Shown: positions 1 to 14,400, counted from the first letter of the stretch. The stretch: 64,000 bases of DNA from Tolypeutes matacus (GCA_026826555.1 JAKSZT010053837.1:4068520-4132519); one strand, 5' to 3'. Numbers and translations: made by a program. The notes: generated from the sequence alone by a model not told the origin.

Positions 1-164
1 GGAAAGATGAAAAATGTAACATGGAACTGTATAGCATAGTAAAACCACATGTGAAATAAGAATACGGGTAAAATTGCATATATCAGGCTGTTTTTCTTTG
101 AAATTTAACAAATATATGTTAACACTACAAGATGTTACTATCAAATACAAAAAACACATTATAC

Positions 165-460
165 AAAGTGAAAGAAACTAGACACACTACATATTGTATC
201 ATTCCATTTATATAAAATTAAATATAAACCAATTTATAAAGTTGAAGTTAGATTAATGGTTATGTAGGGTTGTGGAAGGACTGCTAACGGATGTGGAGTT
301 TTTCTTTTTGAAATGATGAAATTGTTGTAACATTTTTTAATGGTGATTAATGCACAACATTGTGATTATACTAAATACCATTGATTATACACTTTGGATT
401 GATCATATGGTATATGAATATATGTTGGCAAAACTGCTAAATAAATAAATAAATAAGAAC
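165..460 (+). mobile_element. Old L1 3' end, sense
   Basis: Resembles the 3' UTR of mammalian-wide L1M elements ('aaatgatgaaattgttgtaac', 'tatactaaataccattgatt', 'atatggtatatgaatatat'), closing with an (aaat)n run. Confidence 0.6.
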
Positions 461-2856
461 GTTTGGCATCTAGCCTCTTAACTGGCCCATAATAGTACTC
501 AATAATATTTGCTTTGGATGATTCTTTTTATATTAATTCATTTCTTTCCCTGAGTTTTATGTTTTAAAGACAGTAGTTTATTAATCCATACATATTAATT
601 AACATTTTTCATTTTTCTTAAATAACATTTGTCGTACCTTTTAGTCAGCTGAAATAATAACATGGAAACATGTAGTAATCCACATCATTCCAAAACTAAG
701 ATTCTAAAATTTTAATTAATCCATTCATTCTGTTATAAGTAAATATATGGTTTCTGTTAGGCTATCTGAAATACGAACATAGACTACACATACTGTGTTG
801 TAAAACATTGATAGAGTTTTATTTTACAAATGAGGGAAAAGTGGCCCATGAAGGTAAATTGACTTTTTCAAAGTAATAAAGCAAATTGTAGCCAAATGTG
901 ACTAGAACTAATACATTATATCTCCCAGCCTAAAAGTTATTTTCTTGGTTTCATTTTATTTTATGTGAGAATTTTAAGACCTTTGTAATAATTTTGTAGT
1001 ATACTATTTAGGATAGTGCTATTCTCATTTCTTGCTTTTACCAGGGTCTTTCTATAATGATAATTATTAAACTCCATTTTACTAGTCTGTTATAATATTT
1101 CGCATTAGAACTTGAAAACATCTGAAGATTTAAAAAGAGAAATTTTATTCATTGTTTCTCATCAGCCCCATGGCTGCAACTATCATTTTGTGTTTTTAAT
1201 ACCCGAGTCTGTGATTACTATCTTCTCATTTAAGGGGCACTTCCAGATCTCTTAACATATAATAAATATTTACAGCTGGGTTCTTTTTGTAGCCTCAGAA
1301 TCAGAATCTTTCCAACATCAGACCAGTAATCTTCTCTACAAACTAATACTGATTCCCCTTGTTTCTCTTACTGTTAGATCTTTGTTTCTTAGATACTCAT
1401 CCTTCTCATTTGTTCCTTAAAAATCATTCTTTTGCCAAATTACACGGTTTTTGTTTTTTAAATAAGAAATTTGTCTCTTGATTCTTCTTACTTGCCACTA
1501 GTAGGACAGCATTACCTAATTCCTTGATAGTAATAATAGCCTTTTGCCCACTCTGGTACTAGCTTTTGCCGACCCTACCTCAACGTTGAATACCAATCTT
1601 TCTAAAATACTGCCTACTCGTTCTTTTCCCTATAGTCCAGGTTCCTCATTTGTCTGCCAGTTTGACCATTATTCATTTAATTTTTAAATTTGGCCCTCCT
1701 ACTTTTTGATCCCGTTTTCCTAATATCCACCAGTCGCTTCACTTTCCTACAGACTATTAAATATTAATATTCATAGTATGCTTATTTTAGGCTTTCAACT
1801 GGGTTTTTTCCTCCACTCCTATAATGATCCTGCTCACCATTAAATACTTATTTATTTAAATATTACATATTTACGTTTCTGTTTCTTTTTGCATTGTTCT
1901 AATATATTTTTAATGAAGGTAAATTTTAAATAATATTAAATTAACAGTTTTAAAGTGTACAAGTCAGTGACATTTAGTACATTCACAATATTGTTGTGCA
2001 ACCATCACTTTTGTCTAGTTGTGGAACATTTTCATCACCCCAAAAGGAAACCAAAACCCATTAAGCATTTATTCCTCTACTCCAGAGCATGGCAACCATA
2101 ATCTGCTTTCTATCCCTATGGATTTATCTATTCTGGATATTTCAGATAAACGGGATTATACAATATGTGACATCTTACGTCTGATTTCTTTCACCTAGCA
2201 TGGTATTTTAATGCCATCCAGGTTCATCAACATTGTATGAACTGATAAATTTTGTATGAGTTCCTTATTTCTTTTTATGGCTGAATAATACTACATTGTA
2301 TGGATATACCATGTGGATCCTAAATGCAAAGGAAGAAGTATAATTACCTTTATTCACAGATGAATCCATCCCATACACCTTGGTATATTGTGCTTTTATT
2401 TTCATTTTTCTCTAAGTAGTTTCTAATTTCATTTCTGATTTCTTTTTTGACCCATTGGTTGTTATTGTGCATTGTATGTTTTCCACATATTTGTGTACTT
2501 TCTGGTTTTTCTGCTGTTATAATTTCTATTTTCCTTGCATTGTGGTCAGAGAAGATACTTTTGTGTGATTTCAGTCTTTTCAAATTCACTGAGATTTGTT
2601 GTGTAGCCTAACTTTTGGTCTGTCCTGAAAAGTGTTCTATCTTGAGAAGATTGCATATTCTGCTGTTGTTGGGTGGAGTGTTCTATATAGGTCTATTAAA
2701 TTTAGTTTGTTTAGAATATTATTTTAGTGCTCTATTTCCTTCTTAGTCTGTCCAGCTTTTCTGCCCATTAGTAAGAATGAGCATTGAAGTCTTCAACTGT
2801 TATTGTAGAACTTCAGTTTTTCCCTCAAAACCTGTCAATGTTTGCTTCATATACTT

Positions 2857-3270
2857 GGTGTTTTTTGTTTTTTTTTTTTAAAGATTTACTTATTTATTTC
2901 CCCCCTCCCCTCCTTGTTCTGTGCTCGCTATCTACTGTCTGTGTGTTCTTCTGTGTCTGCTTGTCTTTTATTTAGACGGCACTGGGAACCGATCCTGGGA
3001 CCTTCCGGAGTGGGAGAGAGGCACTCAATCTCTTGCGCCACCTCAGCTCCCTGGTCTGCATCTCTTATTGTATGTCTGTGTCCTTTTTGTTGTGTCATCT
3101 TGCTGTGCCAGCTCTGTGCGGGCCAGCACTCCTGCACAGGCCAACTCTCTGTTCAAGCCAGCTCGCCAATGCAGGCCAGCTTGCCTTTCACCAGGAGGCC
3201 CTGGGAATCGAAACCTGGACCTCCTATATGGTGGGCGGAAGCTCAATCCCTTGAGCCACTGCCGTTTCTC
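2857..3270 (-). mobile_element. Dimeric tRNA-like SINE (DAS-type), antisense
   Basis: Two tRNA-like heads in tandem on the minus strand (cores near 2,975-3,050 and 3,190-3,270), with a T-rich start corresponding to the tail. 14-bp target duplication tgcttcatat(a/g)ctt at 2843-2856 and 3271-3284, so the dimer inserted as one unit. Overlapping open frames here are by-products of the repeat. Confidence 0.88.
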
Positions 3271-4223
3271 TGCTTCATATGCTTTGCAACTCTCTTGTTA
3301 GGTACGTGTGTATGTATAATTGTATCTTCTTGGTGGATTGCTCCTTTTATCACTATATTTATGTCTTTGTCTCTTAGCAATTTTTTACTTAAGGTCTATT
3401 TTGTCTGATACTAATAGAGCCACTCCAGCTTTCTTTTACATACTTTTTGCATGGAATATCTTTTTCTGTCCTTTTCAACTTTCAGCCTATTTGTGTCTTT
3501 GGATCTAAAGTGAGTCTCTTATATAAAGCATATAGTTGGGTCATTTACTTTACCATCTCTGCCTTTTAATTGAAGAATTTAATCCATTTACATTTAAAGT
3601 AGTTACTGATAATAACTTCTGTAATTTTATGATTTGTTTTCTGTATGTCTTATAGCTCTTTTGTTCTTGAGTCCTCTATTGCTGCCTTTTGTGATATATT
3701 AATTTTTTCCCTATTGTACTATTTTGATTCCCTTCTTTCTTTTTCTGTATGTGTTTTAGTTTTACCCTCAGTATTAGCATTTTAACTTTATAACAATCAT
3801 GTTTGAATTAATGCCACCTTCTTTTCAATAGTATACAAAAACTGTTCTCTTACAGGTTCATCCCCTATTTATGTTGTTGTTTTCACACTTTTGTCTTTAT
3901 ACACTTGTGTGCCTAGTATCATTGCTTTGTGATCGTTGTTTTATACATTTGTCTTTTAAATTATATTTGAAAAAAGAGTGAGGGGCAGTTACAAACCAGT
4001 TATGCAATACTATTGGCTTTTAGATTTACCTATGTAGCTACCTTTACCATCTTTATTTCTTCATATGGTTTCTAGTTACATTCTAGTGTTCTTTCATTTC
4101 AGTCTGGAGGACTCCCATTTCTTGTAGGGCGTATCTACTTTTGAAAAACTCACTTTTTGTTTATGTGGAATGTCTTAGTTTCTTCATTTTGAATGATAGT
4201 TTTGCCAGATATAAAATTGTTGA

Positions 4224-4674
4224 TGTTCTAGTTTGCTAGATGCTGAAAGGCAGATACTGTGAAATGAGTAGACTTTTAGCAATGGGAATTTATTAACTTA
4301 AAAGCTTATAGTTTTGAGGCTGATAAAAATGTCCAAATCAAGGCTTTATCAGGTGATGCTTTCTTCTGGAAGGCCGTCTGCCTGCAATCCTGGACTCCTC
4401 TGTCACATGGGAAGGCACATGGGGCAGTGTTTGCTGGATTCTCCCTTTTCTTGTGGGTTTCATTACTTTTGGCTTCTTGCTTCCGTGGCCTCTCTTTCTG
4501 AATTTCATTCTCTCACAAAGGACTCCAGTAGAGGATTAAGGCCTACCCTGAATGAGGTGGGCCACGTCTTAAGATCCTACTCACCAAAAGGTCCTATTAA
4601 TGGATCCACACCCATAGGAATGAATTAAGTTTAAGAACATTCTTTTCTAGGGTCCATACAACTTTAAACCATCA
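4224..4674 (-). mobile_element. LTR-like element inside antisense L1
   Basis: 451 bp with TG...CA type ends on the minus strand (tgatggtttaaagttgtatg to agcaaactagaaca), splitting L1-like sequence. The target duplication is not clear. Family inferred as MaLR-like. Confidence 0.65.
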
Positions 4675-6758
4675 TAGTTGGTTTGCTACCTCACTGCCTT
4701 CTGACCTCTGTGCTTTCTGATGAGATATCAGCTGTTAATCTTTTTTAGGATCCCTTGTAATGTGACAAGATGCTTTTCTTCTGTTTTCCAGATTCTGTCT
4801 TTTGATAATTTGACTATAATGTGTCTGATTGTGGAATATCTTTAGTGTTTTCTTGATTGGGGTTTGTTGAGTTTTTCTCAACAAATCCCAAGTGTAAATT
4901 CATACCTTTCATCAAATTTGGGATGTTTATAGCCATTATTTCTCGTAATATTCTTTTTCTCTCTTTCTAACTTTTTCCTGTGAGACTCATTATGCATATA
5001 TCACTATGTTTGATAGTGTCCCACAGTTCTCTTTTGCTCTGTTCTTTTTTCTTCATTCTTTTCTCTTTCTGCTTCTCAGACTGGGTAGTCTAAATTTATA
5101 TATCTTCAGGTTCATTGATGTTTCTTTTGCTTGCTCCAATCTTCTCAACCAAATCTGCTAAACCCTTCTATTAATTTTCTTTTTTTTTTTTTTTTTTTCT
5201 TCATTTTACTTATTGAACTTTTCTGTCCCTGGGTTCCTTTTTAAAATCCTAACCCCTTTTTTTGGTATTCCATATTTGGTGAGATGTTGTTCTCCTGTTT
5301 TCCTTTATTCTTTTGTCCATTGATTCTTTTTAGCTCTTCAACAATTTTAAAACAGTTGATTGAAAGTCCTTGTGTAATAAGTTCAGTACCTTGCTTTCCT
5401 CATGGCAATTTTTTTTTCTTTGTGTTTTTCATTGGCAATTTTTGTTAATTTCCTTTTTTTTCCTATGAATGGGCCATACATTCTTTGGAGACCTTATTTT
5501 TTATTGAAAACTGTATATTTTGAGTATTTTATTGTGGTTAACTCTGGAAGTTATATTCTTTCCCTCCCTGGTGTTTGTTGTTGTGTTATGGGTTTATTGT
5601 TTGGTTGTTTAATGACTTTTCTAAACTATTTTTGTAAAATCTATATTCTTTTTTCATGTGTAACCACTGAAGTTAGCATAGTGGTCAACTGTTGTTTTGA
5701 CAGTCACATTAAACTCTTGGATTCAGCAAAAGAAGGAGGAAGGAAGAAAAAAGAATTAAAAAGGGGGAAAAAAAAACTTGCCCCATTTGCAAGTTGGCTG
5801 TGTTGGTGCACTCTTCCACTGTTTTGCCAGGCCATTTACAACTCTCCCTTTGCCTTTGCTTCCTTCTTGTGCTGAGCCAAAGGTGAACACTTAGTGACTT
5901 AGGCCTTTCTGAGCACACACATATCCTGCCTTTGGCAGGCGCAAACCTTGAAGATTGCCTCAAGCAAGCCACCCCTGCTTTGGGAATGGTCTGAGCTGGG
6001 AGAAAACAGGGAAGCTTTTGTGCTGGTCCTTGACAGAGCTGCCAGACAGGGTGAGAACCACAGTCGTAATTCTCTGAGAATAATGTTTGAATTGCTCCCT
6101 CCGGCACTAGTCATATGTACCTGTTGTGTGTACTGCCATTCCCACCGCTGTTGCTGATCTAGAGTGTGGGGGGATGGTAGGTAATCAACTTAAGATGACA
6201 GTGCACTGTTACCACAAGCAATGACTTCTTTCTTCGCCAAGTCATCCTGTGGTTGTATTAAGTTTTTGACTAAACTTAGAGTTCTGCAAAAGTATATTCT
6301 GAGCATTTTTGCTAGTTTGTTAGTTGCTTTTGGGATTAGACTAAGTTTTGGACTTTCCACTGTCATTTTTGGTGATGTCACTCACTGTGTTCAAATATTT
6401 AATGATTATTTTCAAGTGATCCAGCACTTAAACCTGTATCATGCATGTCCTTCAGCAAGTACTTACATACTTTATTAAATTATTTACTATTTTCTAGATA
6501 TAACTGATAATAAATGTCTTAAGAATAATGCCACATTGTTTATACTAGTTGTGTATCCCTTTCCATAACAGTTGATAGGTACATGCTCCTGGATTACATA
6601 TATACTCATTTGTTTACTATTGCTGAATTATTTTGCCAAAAGTCAGTATGAGTTTTGGGAAAATCAGAGTTAAAAAAACATTTGAAAACAAAATAAGTAG
6701 CCAAATATGGCACACTAGATAGTTTTGATTTAATGAATAAACAATTTAACATAGTCAT

Positions 6759-7226
6759 TGTATTAGTTGCTAAAAGCTGCTGGTAGCAATGGGTTGGCTT
6801 TTACAGTGGACATTTATTAGGGTAAAAGCTTACAGTTCTGAGGCTGTGAAAATGTCCAAATCCAAGGTATCATCAGGTGGTGCTTTTCTCCTTGAGAACT
6901 GGCTGCTGATTGATGGTCCTGGATTCCTCTCATGGGTCAGGGTGCAGTGGTGGCATTTGCCGGTCTTGGTCTCTCTTCTCAGAACTCCAGGCTTCATTGC
7001 CTTCAGCCTTGGCTTTTCTTTCTTCGAGGTTCATCAACTTCTGGAAGCTTCTCTCTTTCTCTGTGGCTTTTTTTCTGTGTCTGTGGCTTTTTATTCCCCT
7101 ATTTATAAAGGATTAAGACACACCCTAATCAAATCAAATGGGCCTTAAGTGATCCAATCAAAGGTTCACAATAGGTTCAATTTAAGGACATAATTTTCTG
7201 GGGTCCACGAAAGACTCAAACCAACA
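6759..7226 (-). mobile_element. LTR-like element, antisense to ATF7IP
   Basis: 468 bp, beginning tgtattagttgctaaaagct and ending tcaaaccaaca. It shares phrases with the 4224-4674 element (cttatagttttgaggctg/cttacagttctgaggctg, aaaatgtccaaatc). No clean target duplication was found. Confidence 0.68.
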
Positions 7227-7999
7227 TATTCATTAATTTTAGGGTCATTGGCTTCTTTTACCAAAAATTAAAGTATTTGTAATCAATTTCCCAACACAAA
7301 TTGTGTATAGTGTATTCACTATACAATTATAAATTCAGTATGAGAATAAAATTGCTTAAAGTAGACTTTAATTATAGAGGAAAGTTCATGAAGTTCTTAA
7401 TTCTGCTGTATTCTTTCATGTATAGGTTCCTCTGTAGATATAACAAATTAGATTTTGTGAATATTCCAGTTATTTACCTTCCTTATGTATTAAAATTTAA
7501 AATGAACTAGTTCTGGATTAAAGTCTTTTTTTTTTTTTTCATTTTGAATAATATTGGTTTGCTGTATGATAAAACTTTTGTCTGAAGATTTTTTTTTAAA
7601 ATCTTGTTTTAATTACTAACTTCTTTTCTGTATATTAAACATATATTTTATAGGAGCTTAAAACCGTTATCGGAATATTAGGGCTAAAGCCAAATAGAGT
7701 ATGAAAAATCAAAGAAAAAGCATGGAACTTTAATTGGTTAAATATTAGTTAGTTAAATAATAATTTTATATGGTTTAGCAATTATTACTTTGTGACTAGT
7801 GAAAATGTTTCATGTGTTATTTCACTCTTTCAATATATAAAATTGTAAGTTAAATCCCAGCAGTTATTTGTGTGCTTTTTATTATTTTTTTAAGCAGGTG
7901 GATGTATAGTTTTTAGGTATATGTATGAAATTAGAACTGTAGATACTTCTAAGAAAATGCTGACAAATGTCATTTGTTGTGGATTCGGTAACAAGTCTT

Positions 8000-9450
8000 T
8001 AATAAAATAGAGATTAACAACAAAATAGTTTGCTTCTCTGCCTCTCCCAAGCCATGCCTTCCTGAAAGGAAGAAGTAAATATGGAAATTCTAGACTGTTT
8101 TGATCAGAACTATAATTAAATTACCACATACCAAAAATTGTAGGTTAAAGCCAAAGTAGTATTTGGTGGGAAATATACAAAACCTTAAACCTATTGTGAA
8201 CAAACAGGAAAGATAGTAAAACATTATGTATTCATCTCTTATGCCAGAAAGAAACCGCAATCACAAAGTTAACCCAAAGCAGAAGGATAGAGTTAATAAA
8301 AACTCCCCTACCCTCCAAAAAATATTGTTTTGACAGTTGATGAAAGGAAGGGGTGATACTTTGAAAAGTCTTAAACCCAAATAAATCTTTGATCTAGAAA
8401 TAATGGGAGTAATTACAAATAAACTACAAGAGGAATGAAAAAGAAAACAAAGATTCAGAGGTGATTCTAAAAAATAAGAGAAAGTTATATACAATTGTAT
8501 GCCAATGAAGTCTACTTTATCTTAAGAAAATAGAATTATAAGATTGGCCCAAAGGAATTAGAAAACCTAAACTTTCTAGGTACTCTAGAAGTAGTTAAAA
8601 CTTGTACTCAAACATTTATCTCTAAAATCATTGGTCTCAGGCAATTTTATAGAAAATTTGGGCAAGTCTTTCAGAAACAGACTCATAACAACTGTTCCAT
8701 AATACAGGAAAAGGTGAGAACTCATTTCATGAAGCAGGCCTTACTCTGATATCTTGTATCACAAGAAAAGAAAAACCATAGTCCATTTTTACTTCCCAGC
8801 ATGGGTTTTTTCCACGAATGCGAAGTATTAACAATTAGATTTCGACAAATAATATGGTCATCTTAGTAGATACCAAATAAGCATTTGCTTAACTTGACCA
8901 GTCATTCATGAAGGAAATAGATAAGAAGTCTCTTTAACTTCACAAAGGGTATCTATCAGAAATTTGTTGTAAATATCATACTTTATAGTGGATCATTGGA
9001 AGTGAAAGTTCATCCTTGAGAATTAGACAAGGATTCCTAGTATCGGTGCTGCTATTTGGAGCTATTAATGATTGGTGAAGAGGGAATCCAAGAGAATTAA
9101 CTTATCAAACTATTAGAATGAATAAGGAAATTTGACAAGTACTTGATAAAAGATCAACATACACTAGTAGCTTTTCTATACATCAGTAATAACCAATTAG
9201 AAAATGCGAAAAAGGTTTCACATATATTTATTTAAGAAAATAAGTGCTTAAGAATAAGCCTATATTTAAGTCATTATGCAGAAAAAGTCCAGCAAAATCA
9301 TGAATCAACAGAGCTATTCCATGTTCCTAGGTAGGAGGACTTCAGAGTATCCAGAATTTTAGCTGGAATTCTCATAGAAATGAAATAGCTGTCAGCACAT
9401 CCTAGAATGCAATATTCCATTGCCTGCAATTTGGAAAATACAATTTTAAG
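8000..9450 (+). mobile_element. Old L1 ORF2 remnant, sense
   Basis: Many stops, but blocks such as SSSLRIRQG near 9,000 match the L1 reverse transcriptase core (family S-L-R-x-R-Q-G). Confidence 0.65.
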
Positions 9451-10939
9451 TAGTCTTTACTGATAATGATTACTTCATTTTTCTCTTCAGTCTTTCTTCC
9501 TCGTAACCCCTCCACATCCCCTAAGTAAATCTGTGACAGCCTAATCCAGGAAACAATTTTGAATAGTAGACACCATGTGTCTTTTCATTCACTAGTTTCT
9601 TTTGGAGTACTGGTATTGTGTTATTAGGCCAAACTTGATGATGATTAACTCTTCTTTCAGACAGTTCCCTTGGTACCAATGCAAAGAAATTCCTGGTTTG
9701 CCTAGTATAAAGCATTACTTTCCTTAGCTAAAAATATGACTTGTTCATGAATTTTTAAAGGGCTTATAGAATATTTGCCAAATAGAGACCCACACTTAGA
9801 GACCTAATGGCAGGTTTTTTAATTACAATTTTAAAAATCTTATAATTTCCTAGGTAAAACAACAAAAAGACTGCACTTTGATTTCTTTTTTATAATATTA
9901 AATTCAGAGGATACTAAAGTGTCCAAAATTTTATTTTCTTTTCGTTGCTAGTTTCATTTAGTGATAATTCTTATTTTAAAATAATTTTTAAAAGGATTTA
10001 AGTAGAAATAGAATAGTACTGCACATATTATGCAATTTACGGAATACCCCACCCACCAAAATAGTCTGGGTAAAGGGGAAAAAATGAAAGACATTCTTTT
10101 ATAAGATGGGGTACAGAAATCAGCTTCCCATATATTTTTCTTCAAAATGTTACTTGAAATATTTTAGTCACCTGAAAGGTAAATCCATATTAAGAATATG
10201 AAATGTTGCTATATGTCTTTGGGTCTTGATAACATATATAAATGACTAAATCTCGAAGAAAATCTTCACTTTTTAAAGTCACAGGTAATTGATTGCCTAG
10301 ACCATATAAATGGACTTATATTTTACATTATAAAGTTTTGAGTTTCCTTTAGAAGTGACTTCTTTCTGTTAGAAACTTTCAAAGTTAATATTTTTTTAGT
10401 TTTATGAGTTATTTTATGTTATATAAAAGAAATTCTGGGGGAAGCTCTTCCTTAAGCATCATTAACAGGTTCAGAAGTTTAATATTCTGGAAAAATGTTT
10501 ATTAACACAAAGCAGCAGCAACAGAAACAACAACAAAAAACAATTAAGTGTTACAGCTATGCCTATGCAAAAGACTGAAAGGAAATGCAACAATGTATTC
10601 ATGTGTGATAATTTTTCTTTTCTTTTGCCTTTGTGTGTGCTGTTTTTTTGTCAATTTTGTTTTTTGTTTGTTTTTTGTTTGTTTTATTTCTCAAATTTTC
10701 TTTAATATATATTTGGGCAAAATATGTAACCAGGCAGTTTATATAAAGCAATATGAAAGATTAATAAAGTAAGTTTGAAATATACTCAGTTTCACTGACA
10801 AATATTTAACTGATAACATTATTACTGAAGCTGTGAATACAAAGTTAAAATGAAATGTTTCAAAGAGTAATATTATATGATCACTCAAATACACTACTCT
10901 TGAAGGTGTAAGTTGGTAAATCCTTTCTGAAAAGCACTT

Positions 10940-11290
10940 ATACAAGAACCTTAATTATGTACTTTGTCCCTGGAACTCCACTACTGGGAATGTAATCTAA
11001 AGAAGAACAAAGTTTTACATGTCATTTGCAGTGTTTGATTATAAGAGCATGACATTAAAAAACATTTTACCCAGTAGGAAGGAAAGTGGGTAAATAAATC
11101 ATGGGGAAAAAAAACAACGTATATATTCAGAAATGTATTTATGTGAAATACATTTCTTAGAACAAAACAGCTAACCTTCTAATTAACAGTGTTTACCTCT
11201 GGGTATTGACATCAGTGGTCATTTTAGATTTCATTATGATTATTTGTATTTTCCAGATAAATTTATATTTTACAATCAGATTGCCTTATT
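10940..11290 (+). mobile_element. Old L1 3' end, sense
   Basis: Contains 'ccactactgggaatgtaatc', 'gggtaaataaatcatgggga' and 'gtttacctctgggtattga', typical of L1M 3' regions. It ends about 140 bases before ATF7IP exon a. Confidence 0.6.
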
Positions 11291-11426
11291 TTCTTAGCTC
11301 TTATTTTATGAGGATTATCTTACGTATTATATATATTTGTTATATATGAATGGGTTACTTTTTAATGCTGTAATGACACTTGATTCCCATTTTATTTGTT
11401 TATTTATTTTATTTATTTATTTTTAG

Positions 11427-11492
11427 GCCAAGATAGCCAGGTTAACCAAACGCTTTGGAGCAGCCAAAGAAGATCTTAAGAAAAGACAAGAA
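11427..11492 (+). CDS. ATF7IP: ATF7IP exon a: basic helical segment
   Basis: 66 bases, 22 whole codons, starting [10 protein letters not shown] and ending KKRQE. The acceptor follows a T-rich tract ending 'ttttag' and the donor is 'gtaaga'. It is highly charged and probably continues the coiled-coil/helical part implicated in SETDB1 binding in the human protein (family knowledge). The exon before it is not in the window. Confidence 0.93.
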
Positions 11493-14400
11493 GTAAGAAT
11501 TTCTCTTTGTGCCTAGTTAATAACTCTAAATGGTAATCTTAGGAAATGCTGAGTTAGAGAAAACTTGGCCTTTATTGAAGGTCTAAAATCTCACTTTCTA
11601 CTGTGCACCCTCTGTATCTCAGGGCTGCAGTTATTAACCCTTTTATAATCCTCGCTTAATACTCTCATTTATCAACACTAATTAATAATGTATTTCAGGT
11701 TTAAGTATTGAATTAGTCCAAACACTATAGCATAAATGCTATCTGGTTGGTTAAATTCATTCTTTTATCCTATATAAAACAACAAGAAATATTTGTTGAT
11801 AAGGGAAGATTAATTTTTTAAATTAATAAAGCATACAATTCATCCAAAGTGTACAATCAGTGGTATTTGGTATAATCACATAGTTGTGCCTCACTTCTTT
11901 AGATACTTATTGTTAATTTTTATTGAGCCCTTATAGCAACTAGCCATTTTCTTTCTTTTAAAAAGTTTTCCTAAGAATACTACTGAAGTATAGGAATTAT
12001 GTTATTCATCTTTCAAGTGATGAGCACTTGCCTTACATAGATTAAGTGATTTGTTTAAGATACTACAAGTGACAGTACCAAGATTTGGATTCTTGTCTCA
12101 ACTAGTCATTTTTTCCACTATATTAGAGTATAAAAAGATCAAATAATGACAGGACATTTTTAAAGATCTTATTTTTCAGGTTTCTCTTATATATTTGGTA
12201 AGTTTTATTTTTACCTTGGTGTTTCCCCTCCAGAATCCACCAAATCCACCTGTATCACCAGGAAAGTCTGCAAATGATGCCAACAGCAATAATAATGTAT
12301 CCTACAGGTAAAAATTATAACTAGTCTATTTTGTCTAGTTTTAAAATAACAGAACAAAATTCTGATTTTCTTTATTTTGTGGGAAAAGTTTGGAATGTTA
12401 TCATATGTATTTATGTAGAGATAAGTAGGTATTTTGGATTAACTGTATTTCCTGCTTTTTTCTAATTTTTTCTCTATAGATGCTATTTTTGGTCATTGTA
12501 AGGCTTCCTTTGGTCACTGCCAATTCCTTTAACTACTTACAGTAAAGAATATTACCTCAAGTAATAATTGAGAACTGCTTTGGTTAGGGGTGAGAAAAAC
12601 TTCTTTCTGTAAGACTTACATTTGGGCTTCAGGTAAAATAATTGTGGATATTAGAATATAAGAGGAAGACTTCCCTAATACCATATACCCCAACACTAAG
12701 AAGGCTGTGTGCCAGCTATGCCTTAGTGCATTTGCTTTGCGATTCAGAGCTGTAAAACTCAACACTGGCCACCCTTCTTTACCTTGGGCCACTGCTTTCT
12801 CTCTACATAAATTGGTATTCCCCAGAATGGCATATCCATTGACTATTTGTGTAAATTTTTCTTTTTTTTCCCATAGAAATGCAGGCACAGTGAGACAAAT
12901 GCTGGAGTCCAAAAGAAATGTGAGCGAGAGTGCACCACCATCCTTTCAAATCCCTGTGAATACAGGTAACATCCTCTTAACACTGAAATACATTTTCTTA
13001 GGAATTGAAGGTTTTACATGTCATTTTTAAACATCTTTTGAAGTTGAAATGGACTTAAAGAAAACAACAACGTTCATCTAAAATACAGTGCCAACTACAA
13101 AATTTTGGAAATTTAGGACGATAGATAAGAATGCTAGTCTCATTCATTGATCATTTGAAAAATATTCACTCAACTTGGCAAATCTTCCAAATGTTCAAAC
13201 ATTTCATTAGGAAATATTAATTTGTTAATATGTTAATTTCACTATCACTTCTCCTCAGAAAAGTCTCTTTTTGGAAGTTTGCTCACTGTGCTTATGATTT
13301 TGGAAAGAATAGAGATTAAATGAGAGAGAAACTTGATCATCTGTTCAAACCTGTTCAAATGAGAAAAAAACTCAAGTAGTTGAACCAGCAGTACTGTAAA
13401 TCTCCAGGGACTTGCATTTTGCTTGTCTCTGCTATTTGGCATATGCTCTCTCATTGTTTAATTCATCTCCCATCTTCAGTCATTGCTATTTTCCATATCA
13501 TGTAATGTCAATAGAGTCAATAGAAAGAGTCTTCCTCACTAGTTAATACAATATGATCCATGTGATCATAAAGATAAAATGTAATCACCTATTGTTCATT
13601 AATGGTGATGTCTCTTTCTAGATTTACTGTTTATTTATTGAGGATGTTCTAAGGCATTTATAATTTCAGTGTAGTTTAAAAAATATCTATGCATTTATAC
13701 TTGTTCGTTTTCACTGTTTTTTAAATAGTTTGTCCAGTTAATTGCTCTGAAGTGATTATAGTAAATTTCAGAGACTATTTTGATGTGAATAGCAGTCTTA
13801 AAATGGAAAAAATTTCATTAATAAGACTTTACTGTATCTTACACAATGTATTAAATTTGTATGTATATCCTAGGCGATAAATGAAGATAGCCATTTAAAC
13901 TGAGACTTCTCTTTTCTCTCTGTAGTATCTTCAACCAATCTTGTCACGCCTCCAACAGTTGTCAATAGTCAACCTAAAATGCAGACTCCAGTGACTTCGG
14001 GTTCTCTGACAGCAACATCAGTCCTTCCTGCACCCAATACAGCTACAGTAGTTGCTACTACTCAGGTGCCTAGTGGAAATCCCCAACCTACAATCTCTTT
14101 ACAACCTTTGCCAGTGATTTTACATGTACCTGTTGCAGTATCATCCCAGCCTCAGCTCCTACAGAGCCACCCAGGGACTTTAGTGACTAATCAACCGTCT
14201 GGCAACGTTGAATTCATTTCTGTGCAAAGCCCACCTACAGTGAGTGGTCTTACCAAAAATGCAGTGTCCTTGCCATCCTTGCCAAACCCCACTAAACCAA
14301 ACAACGTTCCTTCTGTGCCCAGTCCTAGTATTCAAAGGAACTCTCCTGCCAGTGCCGCACCATTAGGAACAACACTTGCTGTACAGGCTGTTCCAACAGC

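Larger units (their letters stand above)
1910..5690 (-). mobile_element. Old L1, antisense, carrying a SINE and an LTR
   Basis: 3' UTR-like sequence at 1,910-2,340, then antisense ORF2: 2,350-2,589 reads SDHNARKIEI, NNNQWVKKEIRNEIRNYLEK and NENKSTIYQ, an ORF2 signature between the endonuclease and RT. ORF1/5'-like sequence runs to about 5,690 and perhaps beyond. Interrupted by 2857-3270 and 4224-4674. Confidence 0.75.
1..11426 (+). other. ATF7IP: ATF7IP intron (upstream end outside the window)
   Basis: No ATF7IP exon could be recognised before 11427. The stretch is made of old L1 pieces, a dimeric SINE, two LTRs and unassigned AT-rich DNA (for example 470-790, 930-1,900, 7,230-7,970 and 9,460-10,930). 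Confidence 0.7.

Noticed and set aside
2842..3408. 188-codon plus-strand frame with Cys- and Leu-rich content
   Set aside because: It reads through an antisense SINE dimer and T-rich DNA; composition follows the repeat.
5402..5875. 157-codon Phe-rich plus-strand frame resembling a membrane protein
   Set aside because: Antisense of A-rich old L1 sequence; Phe/Leu richness comes from T-rich DNA.
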